Shown: positions 7,088 to 16,074 of the stretch, piece by piece | Layout of the letters: the number at the start of each line of letters is the position of its first letter | How positions within the stretch are numbered: position 1 is the first letter of the stretch | From: Actinoplanes teichomyceticus ATCC 31121 | GTDB lineage: Bacteria; Actinomycetota; Actinomycetes; Mycobacteriales; Micromonosporaceae | NCBI RefSeq assembly: GCF_003711105.1 | Contig: NZ_CP023865.1 | Location: 1,896,001-1,960,000 of the forward strand | Length of the DNA: 64,000 nucleotides | Reading direction: 5' to 3' | The notes under the pieces: generated by a model | What the model saw: the letters and a program-made list of their open reading frames with translations, nothing else | What the model was told of the DNA's origin: nothing | Databases searched by the model: none | Made by a program: the position numbers and the translations under genes

Positions 7088-9202
7088 TCAGTTGCCGGTC
7101 TTGTGACCAGTGATCTCGCCGACCTTGGCGAGCGAGGCGTGCGCCTTGGCGACGACGTTGTCGGCGGTGAAGCCGAACTGCTCAAAGAGGATCTTGGCGG
7201 GTGCGCTGGCGCCGTAGTGCTCGATGCTGACCGCCTCGCCGGCGTCGCCGATGATCCGGTCCCAGCTCATCCGGATGCCGGCCTCGACGCTGACCCGGGC
7301 CTTCACCCCGCGCGGCAGGACCTCCTGCTGGTACGCCGTGTCCTGCTGGAAGAACCACTCCTGGCACGGCATCGAGACGACCCGGGTGGGGGTGCCCTGG
7401 GCCTCCAGGCGCTCCTGCGCGGTGAGCGCGATCGCCACCTCCGAGCCGCTGGCGATCAGGATCACCGACGGGTCGCTGTTCGACGCCTCGGACAGGATGT
7501 AGCCGCCCCGGAGGGTGCCCTCCGCCGACGCGTACTTCGAGCGGTCGATGGTCGGCAGGTTCTGCCGGGACAGCGCCAGCGCGGTCGGCCGGTCGGTGTG
7601 CTCCAGCGCGCCGCGCCAGGCGTACACCGTCTCGTTGGCGTCGGCCGGGCGGACCACGTCGAGGCCGACGATGGCGCGCAGCGCGGTCAGCGTCTCGATC
7701 GGCTGGTGCGTCGGGCCGTCCTCGCCGAGACCGATCGAGTCGTGCGTCCAGACGAAGATGACCGGCAGCTTCATCAGCGCGGAGAGCCGGACGGCGCCGC
7801 GCATGTAGTCGCTGAAGACCAGGAAGGTGCCGCCGTACGGGCGGGTGCCGCCGTGCACCGCGATGCCGTTGAGGATCGAGCCCATGCCGTGCTCACGGAT
7901 GCCGAAGTGCAGCGTGCGGCCGTACTCGTGGCCGGGGAACTCCTTGGTGGCGTACTCCGCCGGGATGAACGACGGCTCGCCCTTCATCGTGGTGTTGTTG
8001 CTCTCCGCCAGGTCGGCGGAGCCGCCCCACAGCTCGGGCAGCACCGGCGCGAGCGCCTCCAGCACCTTGCCGGACGCGGCACGGGTGGCCAGGCCCTTCT
8101 CGTCGGCCGGGAACTCCGGCAGCGCGGCGGCCCAGCCCTCGGGCAGCTTCTTCGCGGCGAGCCGGTCGAAGAGCGCCTTGCCCTCGGGGTTGCCGGTGGC
8201 CCAGGCCTCGAACGCCTGGTTCCACTCGGCGTGCGCCGCCTTGCCGCGCTCGACGGCCCGGTGGGCGTGCTTGATCACCTCGGCGTCGATGGCGAACGGC
8301 TCGGGCGCGAAACCGAGCACCGCCTTGGTGGCCGCGACCTCGTCGGCGCCCAGCGCGGAGCCGTGGATCTTGCCGGTGTTCTGCTTGTTCGGCGCGGGCC
8401 AGCCGATGATCGTCTTGAGCACGATGAACGACGGCTTGTCGGTCACCGCCTTGGCGGCCTGGATCGCGTCCCAGAGCGCCTCGACATCCTCGGTGTACGG
8501 GTCGGACGAGCGCCAGTCGACGACCTGCACGTGCCAGCCGTACGCCTCGTAGCGGGCGGCGACGTCCTCGGACTTGGCGATCCGGGTGTCGTCCTCGATG
8601 GAGATCTCGTTGTCGTCGTAGATCACCGTGAGGTTGCCCAGCTTCTGCACCGAGGCGATGGCGCTGGACTCGTGGCTGACCCCCTCCTCGATGTCGCCGT
8701 CCGAGCAGATCGCGTAGACCTGGTGGTCGAACGGCGACTGCCCGGGCTCGGTCTGCGGGTCGAACAGGCCGCGCTCGCGGCGGGCGGCCATGGCCATGCC
8801 GACCGCGTTGCCGATGCCCTGGCCCAGCGGGCCGGTGGTGACCTCGACGCCGGGGGTGTGGCCGTGCTCCGGGTGGCCCGGGGTCAGTGAGTCCCACTGG
8901 CGCAGCGACTTCAGATCGTCCAGCGACAGGCCGTAACCGCTCAGGTAGAGCTGGATGTAGAGGGTGAGGCTGGAGTGACCGCAGGACAGCACGAACCGGT
9001 CGCGGCCCGCCCAGTGCGGATCGGTCGGGTCGTGCCGCATCACACGGTTGAACAGCAGGTAGGCGGCCGGCGCCAGGCTCATGGCCGTGCCGGGGTGGCC
9101 GTTGCCGGCCTTCTCGACGGCATCCATGGCCAGCACCCGAACCGTGTCGACCGCCTTGCGGTCGAGGTCGGACCAGTTGAGAGCAGGATCTGTGGCACCC
9201 AC
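7088..9202 (-). CDS. tkt: Transketolase
   Basis: Thiamine-diphosphate enzyme moving two-carbon units in the pentose phosphate pathway. 704 residues. GNGHPGTAMSLAP (33-45) carries a catalytic histidine, SDGDIEEGVSHE the ThDP/metal-binding segment, and IREHGMGSILNGIAVHGG the pyrimidine-domain glutamate region. GTG at 9202 is chosen because GAGGAG lies 10 bases upstream; the frame is open for another 155 codons but that stretch is low-complexity and unlike transketolase. Divergent from ctaB across 262 bases. Confidence 0.97.
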   Translation of the reverse strand: MGATDPALNWSDLDRKAVDTVRVLAMDAVEKAGNGHPGTAMSLAPAAYLLFNRVMRHDPTDPHWAGRDRFVLSCGHSSLTLYIQLYLSGYGLSLDDLKSLRQWDSLTPGHPEHGHTPGVEVTTGPLGQGIGNAVGMAMAARRERGLFDPQTEPGQSPFDHQVYAICSDGDIEEGVSHESSAIASVQKLGNLTVIYDDNEISIEDDTRIAKSEDVAARYEAYGWHVQVVDWRSSDPYTEDVEALWDAIQAAKAVTDKPSFIVLKTIIGWPAPNKQNTGKIHGSALGADEVAATKAVLGFAPEPFAIDAEVIKHAHRAVERGKAAHAEWNQAFEAWATGNPEGKALFDRLAAKKLPEGWAAALPEFPADEKGLATRAASGKVLEALAPVLPELWGGSADLAESNNTTMKGEPSFIPAEYATKEFPGHEYGRTLHFGIREHGMGSILNGIAVHGGTRPYGGTFLVFSDYMRGAVRLSALMKLPVIFVWTHDSIGLGEDGPTHQPIETLTALRAIVGLDVVRPADANETVYAWRGALEHTDRPTALALSRQNLPTIDRSKYASAEGTLRGGYILSEASNSDPSVILIASGSEVAIALTAQERLEAQGTPTRVVSMPCQEWFFQQDTAYQQEVLPRGVKARVSVEAGIRMSWDRIIGDAGEAVSIEHYGASAPAKILFEQFGFTADNVVAKAHASLAKVGEITGHKTGN

Positions 9203-9464
9203 GTCTGTTGTGCTCCTCGGGCAGGATTGTGGAACCCTTTTCGGCTTGACCCTATCCAGTAGGTCTAAACGTCTGCGCAGCGAACGTCCCAGGCACATAC
9301 GCTGTGAGCGGACACACGGTTGAGGGGTGTGATGGCGTCCACCCGTGCTGGGTGCCCCGAGCAGCGGAGACGATGGCGCGTAGGCTGTCCGGGCGGCTCG
9401 GCCGGGTCGATGGTCACCCGGCGGCAGGTCGCGAGTTGGTCCAAATGCCGGAAGGTGGCTGTCC

Positions 9465-10427
9465 GTGAGCATGATCACCGAGCGTTCCGTCCAACGACGG
9501 TCGCCCGGCGTGGTGGAGCCTGCGCCACGCGTCGAGACCCGACGTGACCGGATGGCGGTGTTCCGGGCGTACCTCGCGCTGACCAAGCCGGCCATCGTCG
9601 AGCTGCTGCTGGTCACCACGGTGCCGACGATGATGCTGGCCGCCGGTGGCTGGCCGGACCTGGTCACCTTCTTCGCGGTGCTGGTCGGCGGCGCGCTGGC
9701 CGGCGGCGCCGCGAGCGCGCTGAACTGCTACATCGACCGGGACATCGACCAGTTGATGAAGCGGACCAAGCGGCGCCCGCTGCCCACCCACCAGATCAGC
9801 CCGCGCGCGGTGCTGATCTTCGGGTTGACGCTCGCCGTCGTGTCGGTGGCGCTGATGGCGGCGCTGACCAACTGGCTGGCGACCGCGCTCACCGCGTTCT
9901 CGATCTTCTACTACGACGTGATCTACACGCTCTGGCTGAAGCGGCGCACCCCGGCGAACACCTTCTGGGGCGGTGTCTGCGGCGCGGCGCCGGTGGTCAT
10001 CGGCTGGGCCGCGGTGACCGGATCGATCGCCCCGATGGGCTGGGCGCTTTTCGCAGTTGTCTTCTTCTGGCAGATGCCGCATTTCTACGCGCTCGCCGTG
10101 AAGTACAAGGACGACTACGCCCGGGCCGGCATCCCGATGCTGCCGGTGGTGCGCTCCGCCGCCCGGGTGAACTTCGAGATCCTGCTCTACACCGTGCTCA
10201 CCGTCGGCTCCTCGCTGATCGCCTGGCCGCTGGGCCGGGAGCTCGGGCTCGGCTGGATCTACGGCGTCGCGGCGGTCCTCACCGGCGCGCTGTTCCTCGG
10301 TGAGTCGGTGCGGCTGGTCTACCAGACCCGCCACGGCGGGCTGGTGAAGCCGATGCGCCTGTTCCAGCTGTCGATCACGTACCTGACGCTGCTGTTCATG
10401 GCGATCGCGGTGGACGCGTTGATCTGA
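9465..10427 (+). CDS. ctaB: Protoheme IX farnesyltransferase (heme O synthase)
   Basis: Farnesylates heme B to heme O for cytochrome oxidase. 320-residue polytopic UbiA-family prenyltransferase with about nine membrane segments. The first aspartate-rich motif NCYIDRDID (87-95) and the loop [16 protein letters not shown] are both present. An N-terminal tail of about 35 residues precedes the first helix. GTG start with a GGAAGGTGG-like Shine-Dalgarno. Divergent from tkt; ctaA, the next enzyme of the pathway, lies about 2.4 kb downstream on the other strand. Confidence 0.96.
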   Translation: MSMITERSVQRRSPGVVEPAPRVETRRDRMAVFRAYLALTKPAIVELLLVTTVPTMMLAAGGWPDLVTFFAVLVGGALAGGAASALNCYIDRDIDQLMKRTKRRPLPTHQISPRAVLIFGLTLAVVSVALMAALTNWLATALTAFSIFYYDVIYTLWLKRRTPANTFWGGVCGAAPVVIGWAAVTGSIAPMGWALFAVVFFWQMPHFYALAVKYKDDYARAGIPMLPVVRSAARVNFEILLYTVLTVGSSLIAWPLGRELGLGWIYGVAAVLTGALFLGESVRLVYQTRHGGLVKPMRLFQLSITYLTLLFMAIAVDALI

Positions 10428-10652
10428 GATCGCCGTGAGTGATCCGGTAACGGGTAAGTCGCACAAGACGCCCGGATTGTGACCAGTGTCAACTACTGTC
10501 CGTCACTCAATAGTGGGATTCTGGCTACGCGGCAATTCGGGCGCAATTGGTGCAAAACTATGCCGCTGACGCCGAAACCTGCTGGTAACGAGAGTCACAG
10601 AAGGCCTCCGGAGTACCGCGGGAGGCGTCGCTGATTGCTTAGGCTGCGAGAC

Positions 10653-10946
10653 ATGGCAGAAGGTTCCGTAACGACACTGACCTCCGAGATCAAGTCTTTC
10701 GCCGCCGGGCACGGCGGCGCCAAGGCGGTCATCGAGTACGTCGGTAAGCGCGGCGCCCGCATCGTTCTCGTCGGCGAGGACGGCGAGTGGTCCGACCAGT
10801 TCGCCCAGGACACCGGCGTCGCCCGGGAGGCGTGCTCGCACGCCGGCGTCGAGGTGGAGAACGCGTGGGAGCGGGAGCTGCTGGAGCAGATGCGCCCGAG
10901 CAACGACCTGTGGCGGTCGATGGCGCGCCGGAGCATGGCCCGCTGA
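10653..10946 (+). CDS. Small conserved hypothetical protein
   Basis: 97-residue soluble protein of mixed charge, unrecognised. It starts MAEGSVTTLTSEIKSFAAGHGG and ends in a basic stretch (WRSMARRSMAR). No signal peptide or membrane segment. There is no Shine-Dalgarno, but TAGGCT at 10640-10645 ends 7 bases before the ATG, as expected for a leaderless mRNA. The stop overlaps the ATG of the ATP-grasp gene by one base (TGATG), so the two are co-translated and likely functionally linked. The 225-base region upstream is AT-richer than its surroundings. Confidence 0.75.
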   Translation: MAEGSVTTLTSEIKSFAAGHGGAKAVIEYVGKRGARIVLVGEDGEWSDQFAQDTGVAREACSHAGVEVENAWERELLEQMRPSNDLWRSMARRSMAR

Positions 10947-11824
10947 TGGCCGCCGACGCCCGTATCGCCCTGGTCACCTGCGCGGCCTTCCCCGACCTCT
11001 GGGACGACGACCACCCGCTGCGCGACGCGCTGCTCGCGCGTGGGCTGGCCGTCGACGTGGTGCGCTGGGACGACACGGACGCCGACTGGTCCCGGTACGA
11101 CCTCACCGTGATCCGCTCGCCGTGGGACTACGTCCCCCGCCGCGAGCAGTTCGTCGCCTGGGCGCACAGCGTGCCCCGGCTGGCCAACCCGGGCGACATC
11201 ATCGCCTGGAACACCGACAAGCGTTACCTCGCCGAACTCGCCGCGGCCGGCGTCCCGGTCATCCCGACCGACTTCGTCGGCCCCGGCGAGACCTGGACCC
11301 CGCCCGCGGAGGGCGAGTGGGTGGTCAAGCCCACCGTCTCCGCCGGCAGCCAGGACACCGCCCGCTACCGGCTGCCCGCCCAGGCCGCCGAGGCCGCGGC
11401 CCACGTGGCCCGGCTCACCGGCGCCGGCCGGACCGCGATGATCCAGCCGTACCTGACCGCCGTCGACACCGCCGGTGAGACCGCGGTGCTGTGCCTGCCC
11501 GACGCGAGCGGCGAACTGACGTTCAGCCACGGCATCCGCAAGGGCCCGATGCTGCGGCGGACCGGCGAGCACACGATCGACCCCGGCAGCGAGGACATCA
11601 GCCCGCGCACACCGTCCGAGGCCGAGCTGGCCGTCGCCCGCCGGGCGCTGTCCGCCGTCCCGGGCGGCGCGAAACGCCTCCTCTACGCCCGGGTCGACGT
11701 GATCCCGGGCCCGGACGGCGCGCCGCAGCTCGTCGAGTTGGAGCTGACCGAGCCGTCGCTGTTCCTGCGTGAGGGGCCGGGCGCCGCGGAGCGTCTCGCC
11801 GACGCGATCCTCGCCCGGGTCTGA
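10946..11824 (+). CDS. ATP-grasp domain protein
   Basis: 292-residue ATP-grasp ligase-like protein. Features are the N-terminal pre-ATP-grasp segment (RIALVTCAAFPDLWDDDHPL), the central WNTDKRYLAEL helix, the ATP-lysine strand GEWVVKPTVSAGSQDTARY, and the C-terminal metal-binding strand LVELELTEPSLFL. Enzymes of this fold join a carboxylate to an amine or thiol through an acyl phosphate; the substrate is unknown. It resembles the glutathione-synthetase-like/DcsG-like group. Translationally coupled to the 97-residue protein upstream. Confidence 0.85.
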   Translation: MAADARIALVTCAAFPDLWDDDHPLRDALLARGLAVDVVRWDDTDADWSRYDLTVIRSPWDYVPRREQFVAWAHSVPRLANPGDIIAWNTDKRYLAELAAAGVPVIPTDFVGPGETWTPPAEGEWVVKPTVSAGSQDTARYRLPAQAAEAAAHVARLTGAGRTAMIQPYLTAVDTAGETAVLCLPDASGELTFSHGIRKGPMLRRTGEHTIDPGSEDISPRTPSEAELAVARRALSAVPGGAKRLLYARVDVIPGPDGAPQLVELELTEPSLFLREGPGAAERLADAILARV

Positions 11825-11930
11825 CCGGTTCGGTTCCCCCGCAGCCGCCGGTCACCTCTCCGGCGTCCGCCGGTCAGCGTTTCCGGCGTCCGGCGGTCAG
11901 CGTTTCCGGCGTCCGGCGGGCGTTCTTTTT

Positions 11931-12041
11931 GCTTGCGCGGGTTGTTCTTTCCGCTTGCGCGGGTTGTTCTTTCCGCTTGCGCGGGTTGTTCTTTCCGCTT
12001 CCGCGGGTTGCTCTTTCCCGCCTCCGCGGGTTGCTCCTCTG
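11931..12041. repeat. 22-bp tandem array
   Basis: Consecutive units at 11931, 11953 and 11975 are identical (GCTTGCGCGGGTTGTTCTTT plus CC). The unit at 11997 differs at two positions and the next at 12019 is degenerate. Related units beginning GCATCCGCGCGGGT recur at about 12055, 12101 and 12149. No spacers, so this is not a CRISPR. Confidence 0.9.
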
Positions 12042-12527
12042 GCATCCACTTACTGCATCCGCGCGGGTCGCTCTTTCCGGCGGCCGCGGGTCACCTTTTC
12101 GCATCCGCGCGGGTGGTTCTTTGCGGCGGCCGTAAGTCGCCCTTTTCAGCATCCGCGCGGGTCGTCCTCTTCCGTACCCGCCGTCGCCCTTTCCCGCAAC
12201 GACCGGATGCGCTTCATGCGCGCGTCTTTCCGCCCTCTCGGTGCGACTGTCCGGGTCCCATGCCCGCATGGTCCTGTCCGGTGGGTGCGACGTGAAGGGG
12301 ACTCCGTGCACGGGCCGCCCGGCTGATCCGGCGGCCCGGAGGATGGCGGCCCGGAGGATGGCGGCCCGCCGGCGCCTCCGCGAGCGTCGGGCTGGTGGTG
12401 GCGGTGGTATCCACAGTCCCTTGGCCACCGTCAGCGCCGGCTGGTCGATTGCGGCTGGTCGTGGCGGTGGTTTCGGCGCTTTCTCAGGCGCGGTGAGTGC
12501 CGGCCGGGCTGCGCTCCGAGTGGTAGG

Positions 12528-12746
12528 GGGTCGGCGCGGCCAGGCGCCCTGGAATGGAGCGCGGCGGGGGGAGTGCGCAGAGCGGGGTGGGGGCAGGGGC
12601 GGCGCGGGGTCGGGCGTGGCGGTGCCCGGCGGGTCGGCGCGGCCAGGCGCCCTGGAATGGAGCGCGGCGGGGGGAGTGCGCAGAGCGGGGTGGGGGCAGG
12701 GGCGGCGCGGGATCGGGCGTGGCGGTGCCCGGCGGGTCGGCGCGGC
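12528..12746. repeat. 103-bp near-perfect tandem duplication
   Basis: Copy 1 is 12528-12630 and copy 2 is 12631-12733. They differ only at 12609/12712 (G/A). A third copy begins at 12734 and breaks off after 13 bases. One mismatch in 103 bp implies a very recent duplication or ongoing homogenisation. Confidence 0.95.
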
Positions 12747-12817
12747 GCGGAGTGCGACAGGGCGGCGCCGGATGCGGTGCGGTGCACCGGGTCCGCGGGG
12801 CGGCCCCGGTGGCGCCC

Positions 12818-13771
12818 TCAGGCGGCCGGGACGGGCTCGCCGGCCGGGAGCGGGGTGGTGGCGGCCGGTTCGGGCGCGGTTCGGGCGGGGCGCTCACGCA
12901 GCGACCACAGGACGGCGAGCGTCGCCCACCACACCACGCCGGCGCCGAGCATGTGCGCGGCGACCAGGACCACCGGGAGGTGGGTGAAGTACTGCACGAA
13001 GCCGATCAGCCCCTGCGCCAGCTCGATCACCACGAGCATCCCGGCGGCGCGGATCGCGGCGGCCGGGGCGGCGACCGCGCGCAGTGCGAACCAGATCGCC
13101 AAGGACAGGCCGATCAGCAGGAAGACCAGGTCGGCGTGGACCTGGCTGACGGCGGCCGGGTCCAGGCCGTTGCGCTTGGCGCCCCGGTCGCCGGAGTGCG
13201 GCCCGCTGCCGGTGACCACCACGCCGACCGCGACCACGGCGAGGCTGGCCAGCGCGGTCAGCCGGCCCAGGGCGCGGAGGGGGGCGGGGACCAGGGAGCG
13301 CGGCGCACCGTCGCCCTCGTCGATCCGGCGCCAGAACGCGTACGCCACGGTGATCAGCGCGACGGAGAGCAGGAAGTGCAGCCCGACCACCCACGGGTTC
13401 AGGTTGGTCAGCACGGTGATGCCGCCGACCACGCCCTGCATCGGGATGCCGAGGCCGACCGCGATCGAGAGCCGGACCAGCGACCTGCGGCGTGGCTGGG
13501 CGAGCGCTCCGAGGAAGCAGGCGATGGCGAGCCCGGCGAGCACGAAGGTGAGCAGCCGGTTGCCGAACTCGATCATGCCGTGCACGCCCATCGCGGCGGT
13601 CGTCGTGTACGACGCGTCGGTGCATTTGGGCCAGGTGGGGCAGCCCAGGCCGGAGTCGGTGAGCCGGACCGCCGCGCCGGTGACGATCAGGACGACGTTC
13701 GCGATCAGTGACGCCAGCGCGAGCGGGCGCAGCGCGGCGGCGAACGGGCGGAACAGCGGCTCGAACTTCAC
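12818..13771 (-). CDS. ctaA: Heme A synthase
   Basis: Oxidises heme O to heme A for the aa3 cytochrome oxidase, in the membrane. 317-residue CtaA/COX15 protein with about eight membrane helices and the conserved histidines in MGVHGMIEFGNRLL, LHFLLSVALI, SQVHADLVFLL and VAAHMLGAGVVWW. RLTDSGLGCPTWPKC carries the paired cysteines of the first extracytoplasmic loop. GTG start without a clear Shine-Dalgarno. It diverges from sufR, leaving about 116 bases for both promoters. Confidence 0.95.
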   Translation of the reverse strand: MKFEPLFRPFAAALRPLALASLIANVVLIVTGAAVRLTDSGLGCPTWPKCTDASYTTTAAMGVHGMIEFGNRLLTFVLAGLAIACFLGALAQPRRRSLVRLSIAVGLGIPMQGVVGGITVLTNLNPWVVGLHFLLSVALITVAYAFWRRIDEGDGAPRSLVPAPLRALGRLTALASLAVVAVGVVVTGSGPHSGDRGAKRNGLDPAAVSQVHADLVFLLIGLSLAIWFALRAVAAPAAAIRAAGMLVVIELAQGLIGFVQYFTHLPVVLVAAHMLGAGVVWWATLAVLWSLRERPARTAPEPAATTPLPAGEPVPAA

Positions 13772-13822
13772 CCGGGGAATCGTACGCTCGAAGTTGATCT
13801 TGATTGCGGGTGTCCCCGGGCT

Positions 13823-13842
13823 CCGGTGTGGTGGATCACCGG
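13823..13842. promoter_or_regulatory. Inverted repeat upstream of sufR
   Basis: CCGGTG and CACCGG arms separated by 8 bases, about 10 bases before the predicted -35 of sufR and between the divergent ctaA and sufR genes. A plausible binding site for SufR acting on its own operon, by position only. Confidence 0.4.
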
Positions 13843-13851
13843 AGTTCGGGT

Positions 13852-13880
13852 TTGCAGCCCCCGGAGGAAATACGTAACGT
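13852..13880 (+). promoter_or_regulatory. Predicted suf operon promoter
   Basis: TTGCAG (13852-13857), a 17-base spacer and TAACGT (13875-13880). The GTG of sufR is 7 bases after the -10, so the predicted transcript would be leaderless. A GGAGG at 13863-13867 is 20 bases from the GTG, too far to act as its Shine-Dalgarno. Confidence 0.6.
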
Positions 13881-13887
13881 TGCCGTA

Positions 13888-14610
13888 GTGAAAAACGAGG
13901 TGCTGGCCAGGAGCGGTGCGGTGGCGTCGGCCACCGCGTCGGACGGCCGCACCCGTGACCGGGTCGCCCGGCTGCTGCTGGAGCGCGGCGCGGCCACCGC
14001 GGCCGAGCTCGGCGCCCAGCTCGGGCTGAGCCCCGCGGCGATCCGCAAACACCTGGACGCGATGCTGGCCGACGAGCTGGTCGAGACCCGCGAGGTGCGC
14101 CGCACCGGCCCGCGCGGCCGGGGGCGGCCCGCCAAGGCGTTCGTGCTCACCGCCGCGGCCCGGGAGAGCTTCCCGCACCACTACGACGGCATCGCCTCGG
14201 CCGCCCTGCGCTGGATCGCCACGCACGGCGGCCCCGGCGCGGTGACCGCTTTCGCCGAGTCCCAGGTCGAGGCCCTGGAGGAGCGTCTGCGCACGGCGAT
14301 GCTGTCGGCCGGCGCCGATCCGCTCGCCCGGGCGGAGGCGCTCGCCGATGCGTTGACCGCGGAAGGTTACGCTGCCAGCGCGACCACGATCGCGTCCGGC
14401 GGACAGTTGTGCCAGCACCACTGCCCGGTGGCCCACGTGGCTGCCGAGTTCCCTCAGCTGTGCGACGCCGAGACCGAGGTCATCTCCCGGCTCGTCGGCA
14501 CCCACGTGCAGCGCCTCGCCACCATCGCGCACGGCGACGGGGTGTGCACCACGCACATCCCCGCCCCGCAGTGCGCACCCGCCGCAAACACGGTTAGGAC
14601 AGATAGATGA
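13888..14610 (+). CDS. sufR: SUF operon iron-sulfur transcriptional repressor SufR
   Basis: Fe-S-cluster-sensing regulator of the suf operon. 240 residues with an N-terminal winged helix-turn-helix (about 22-80, including [19 protein letters not shown]) and a C-terminal cysteine cluster C175-x3-C179-x12-C192 that would ligate the cluster; C220 and C229 are additional cysteines near the end. GTG at 13888 is chosen from the promoter geometry. The stop overlaps the sufB ATG (ATGA), so repressor and machinery are co-translated. In this family holo-SufR represses and apo-SufR derepresses the operon. Confidence 0.93.
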   Translation: MKNEVLARSGAVASATASDGRTRDRVARLLLERGAATAAELGAQLGLSPAAIRKHLDAMLADELVETREVRRTGPRGRGRPAKAFVLTAAARESFPHHYDGIASAALRWIATHGGPGAVTAFAESQVEALEERLRTAMLSAGADPLARAEALADALTAEGYAASATTIASGGQLCQHHCPVAHVAAEFPQLCDAETEVISRLVGTHVQRLATIAHGDGVCTTHIPAPQCAPAANTVRTDR

Positions 14611-16028
14611 CTGACCAGATCGTCACTCAGGAAGAGCACCTCGCCGCTCTTGGAAAGTACGAGTACGGCTGGGCCGACGCCGACATCGCGGGCGCCGCCG
14701 CCACGCGTGGCCTGTCCGAGGCCGTGGTGCGCGACATCTCCGCGAAGAAGAACGAGCCGCAGTGGATGCTCGACCTGCGGCTCAAGGGTCTGCGCCTGTT
14801 CGACCGCAAGCCGATGCCGTCCTGGGGCGCCGACCTCACCGGCATCGACTTCCAGAACATCAAGTACTTCGTGCGCTCCACCGAGAAGCAGGCCGCCACG
14901 TGGGACGACCTGCCCGCGGACATCAAGAACACCTACGACAAGCTGGGCATCCCGGAGGCCGAGAAGCAGCGGCTCGTCTCCGGTGTCGCCGCGCAGTACG
15001 AGTCCGAGGTCGTGTACCACAAGATCCGTGAGGACCTCGAGGAGCAGGGTGTCATCTTCCTCGACACCGACACCGCCCTCAAGGAGCACGAGGACATCTT
15101 CAAGGAGTACTTCGGCACCGTGATCCCGGTCGGCGACAACAAGTTCGCCGCCCTGAACACGAGCGTCTGGTCCGGCGGCTCGTTCATCTACGTGCCGAAG
15201 GGCGTGCACGTCGACATCCCGCTGCAGGCCTACTTCCGGATCAACACCGAGAACATGGGCCAGTTCGAGCGGACCCTGATCATCGTCGACGAGGGCGCGT
15301 ACGTGCACTACGTCGAGGGCTGCACCGCGCCGATCTACTCGTCCGACTCGCTGCACTCCGCGGTCGTCGAGATCATCGTGAAGAAGAACGCCCGCTGCCG
15401 GTACACCACCATCCAGAACTGGTCGAACAACGTCTACAACCTGGTCACCAAGCGCGCCACCTGCGAGGAGGGCGCGACCATGGAGTGGATCGACGGCAAC
15501 ATCGGCTCCAAGGTCACGATGAAGTACCCGGCCGTCTACATGACCGGCCCGCACGCCAAGGGCGAGGTGCTCTCCATCGCGATGGCCGGTGAGGGTCAGC
15601 ACCAGGACTCCGGCGCCAAGATGGTGCACGCCGCGCCGTACACCTCCTCGACGATCGTGTCGAAGTCGATCGCCCGGGGCGGCGGCCGCACCTCGTACCG
15701 CGGCCTGGTGCAGGTGCTGGAGGGCTCGTCGCACTCGAAGAGCACGGTCAAGTGCGACGCGCTGCTGGTCGACACGATCTCCCGCTCGGACACGTACCCG
15801 TACGTCGACATCCGTGAGGACGACGTGAACATGGGGCACGAGGCGACCGTCTCCAAGGTCAGCGAGGACCAGCTCTTCTACCTGATGAGCCGGGGCCTGA
15901 CCGAGGACGAGGCGATGGCGATGATCGTGCGTGGCTTCATCGAGCCGATCGCCAAGGAGCTCCCGATGGAGTACGCCCTGGAGCTGAACCGCCTCATCGA
16001 GCTGCAGATGGAGGGCGCGGTCGGCTGA
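14607..16028 (+). CDS. sufB: Fe-S cluster assembly scaffold SufB
   Basis: Scaffold subunit of the SufBC2D complex that builds Fe-S clusters. 473 residues, beta-helix core with the highly conserved [40 protein letters not shown] and [21 protein letters not shown] segments. The C-terminal [17 protein letters not shown] helix is where SufC binds. No intein interrupts it, unlike the M. tuberculosis homologue. First structural gene of the overlapped operon, 46 bases before sufD. Confidence 0.98.
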   Translation: MTDQIVTQEEHLAALGKYEYGWADADIAGAAATRGLSEAVVRDISAKKNEPQWMLDLRLKGLRLFDRKPMPSWGADLTGIDFQNIKYFVRSTEKQAATWDDLPADIKNTYDKLGIPEAEKQRLVSGVAAQYESEVVYHKIREDLEEQGVIFLDTDTALKEHEDIFKEYFGTVIPVGDNKFAALNTSVWSGGSFIYVPKGVHVDIPLQAYFRINTENMGQFERTLIIVDEGAYVHYVEGCTAPIYSSDSLHSAVVEIIVKKNARCRYTTIQNWSNNVYNLVTKRATCEEGATMEWIDGNIGSKVTMKYPAVYMTGPHAKGEVLSIAMAGEGQHQDSGAKMVHAAPYTSSTIVSKSIARGGGRTSYRGLVQVLEGSSHSKSTVKCDALLVDTISRSDTYPYVDIREDDVNMGHEATVSKVSEDQLFYLMSRGLTEDEAMAMIVRGFIEPIAKELPMEYALELNRLIELQMEGAVG

Positions 16029-16074
16029 CCGCCCGCCCCGCCGGACTATCGAAGACTCACGAAGCAAGGACGAG

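Larger units (their letters stand above)
11825..12817. other. Repeat-rich non-coding kilobase between the ATP-grasp gene and ctaA
   Basis: No convincing gene. All open frames here translate to low-complexity Arg/Pro/Phe-rich strings generated by the repeats. Contents in order: two to three 22-23-bp copies of a GGTCAGCGTTTCCGGCGTCC-type unit (11850-11920), a 22-bp tandem array (11931-12041) with scattered relatives to about 12180, a short GGAGGATGGCGGCCC duplication near 12340, and a 103-bp tandem duplication (12528-12746). Confidence 0.8.

Noticed and set aside
7103..8890. 595-codon open frame antisense to tkt
   Set aside because: Same codon-bias artefact; the real product on the other strand is clearly transketolase.
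9203..9464. Promoter pair between tkt and ctaB (TTGACC at 9246)
   Set aside because: No -10 at an acceptable distance on either strand; not called.
11931..12180. Possible CRISPR-like array
   Set aside because: Units are directly adjacent without spacers and there are no cas genes in the window.
12241..13877. Long plus-strand frames across the 103-bp repeats and ctaA
   Set aside because: Antisense to ctaA or generated by the repeats; no motifs and no consistent start.
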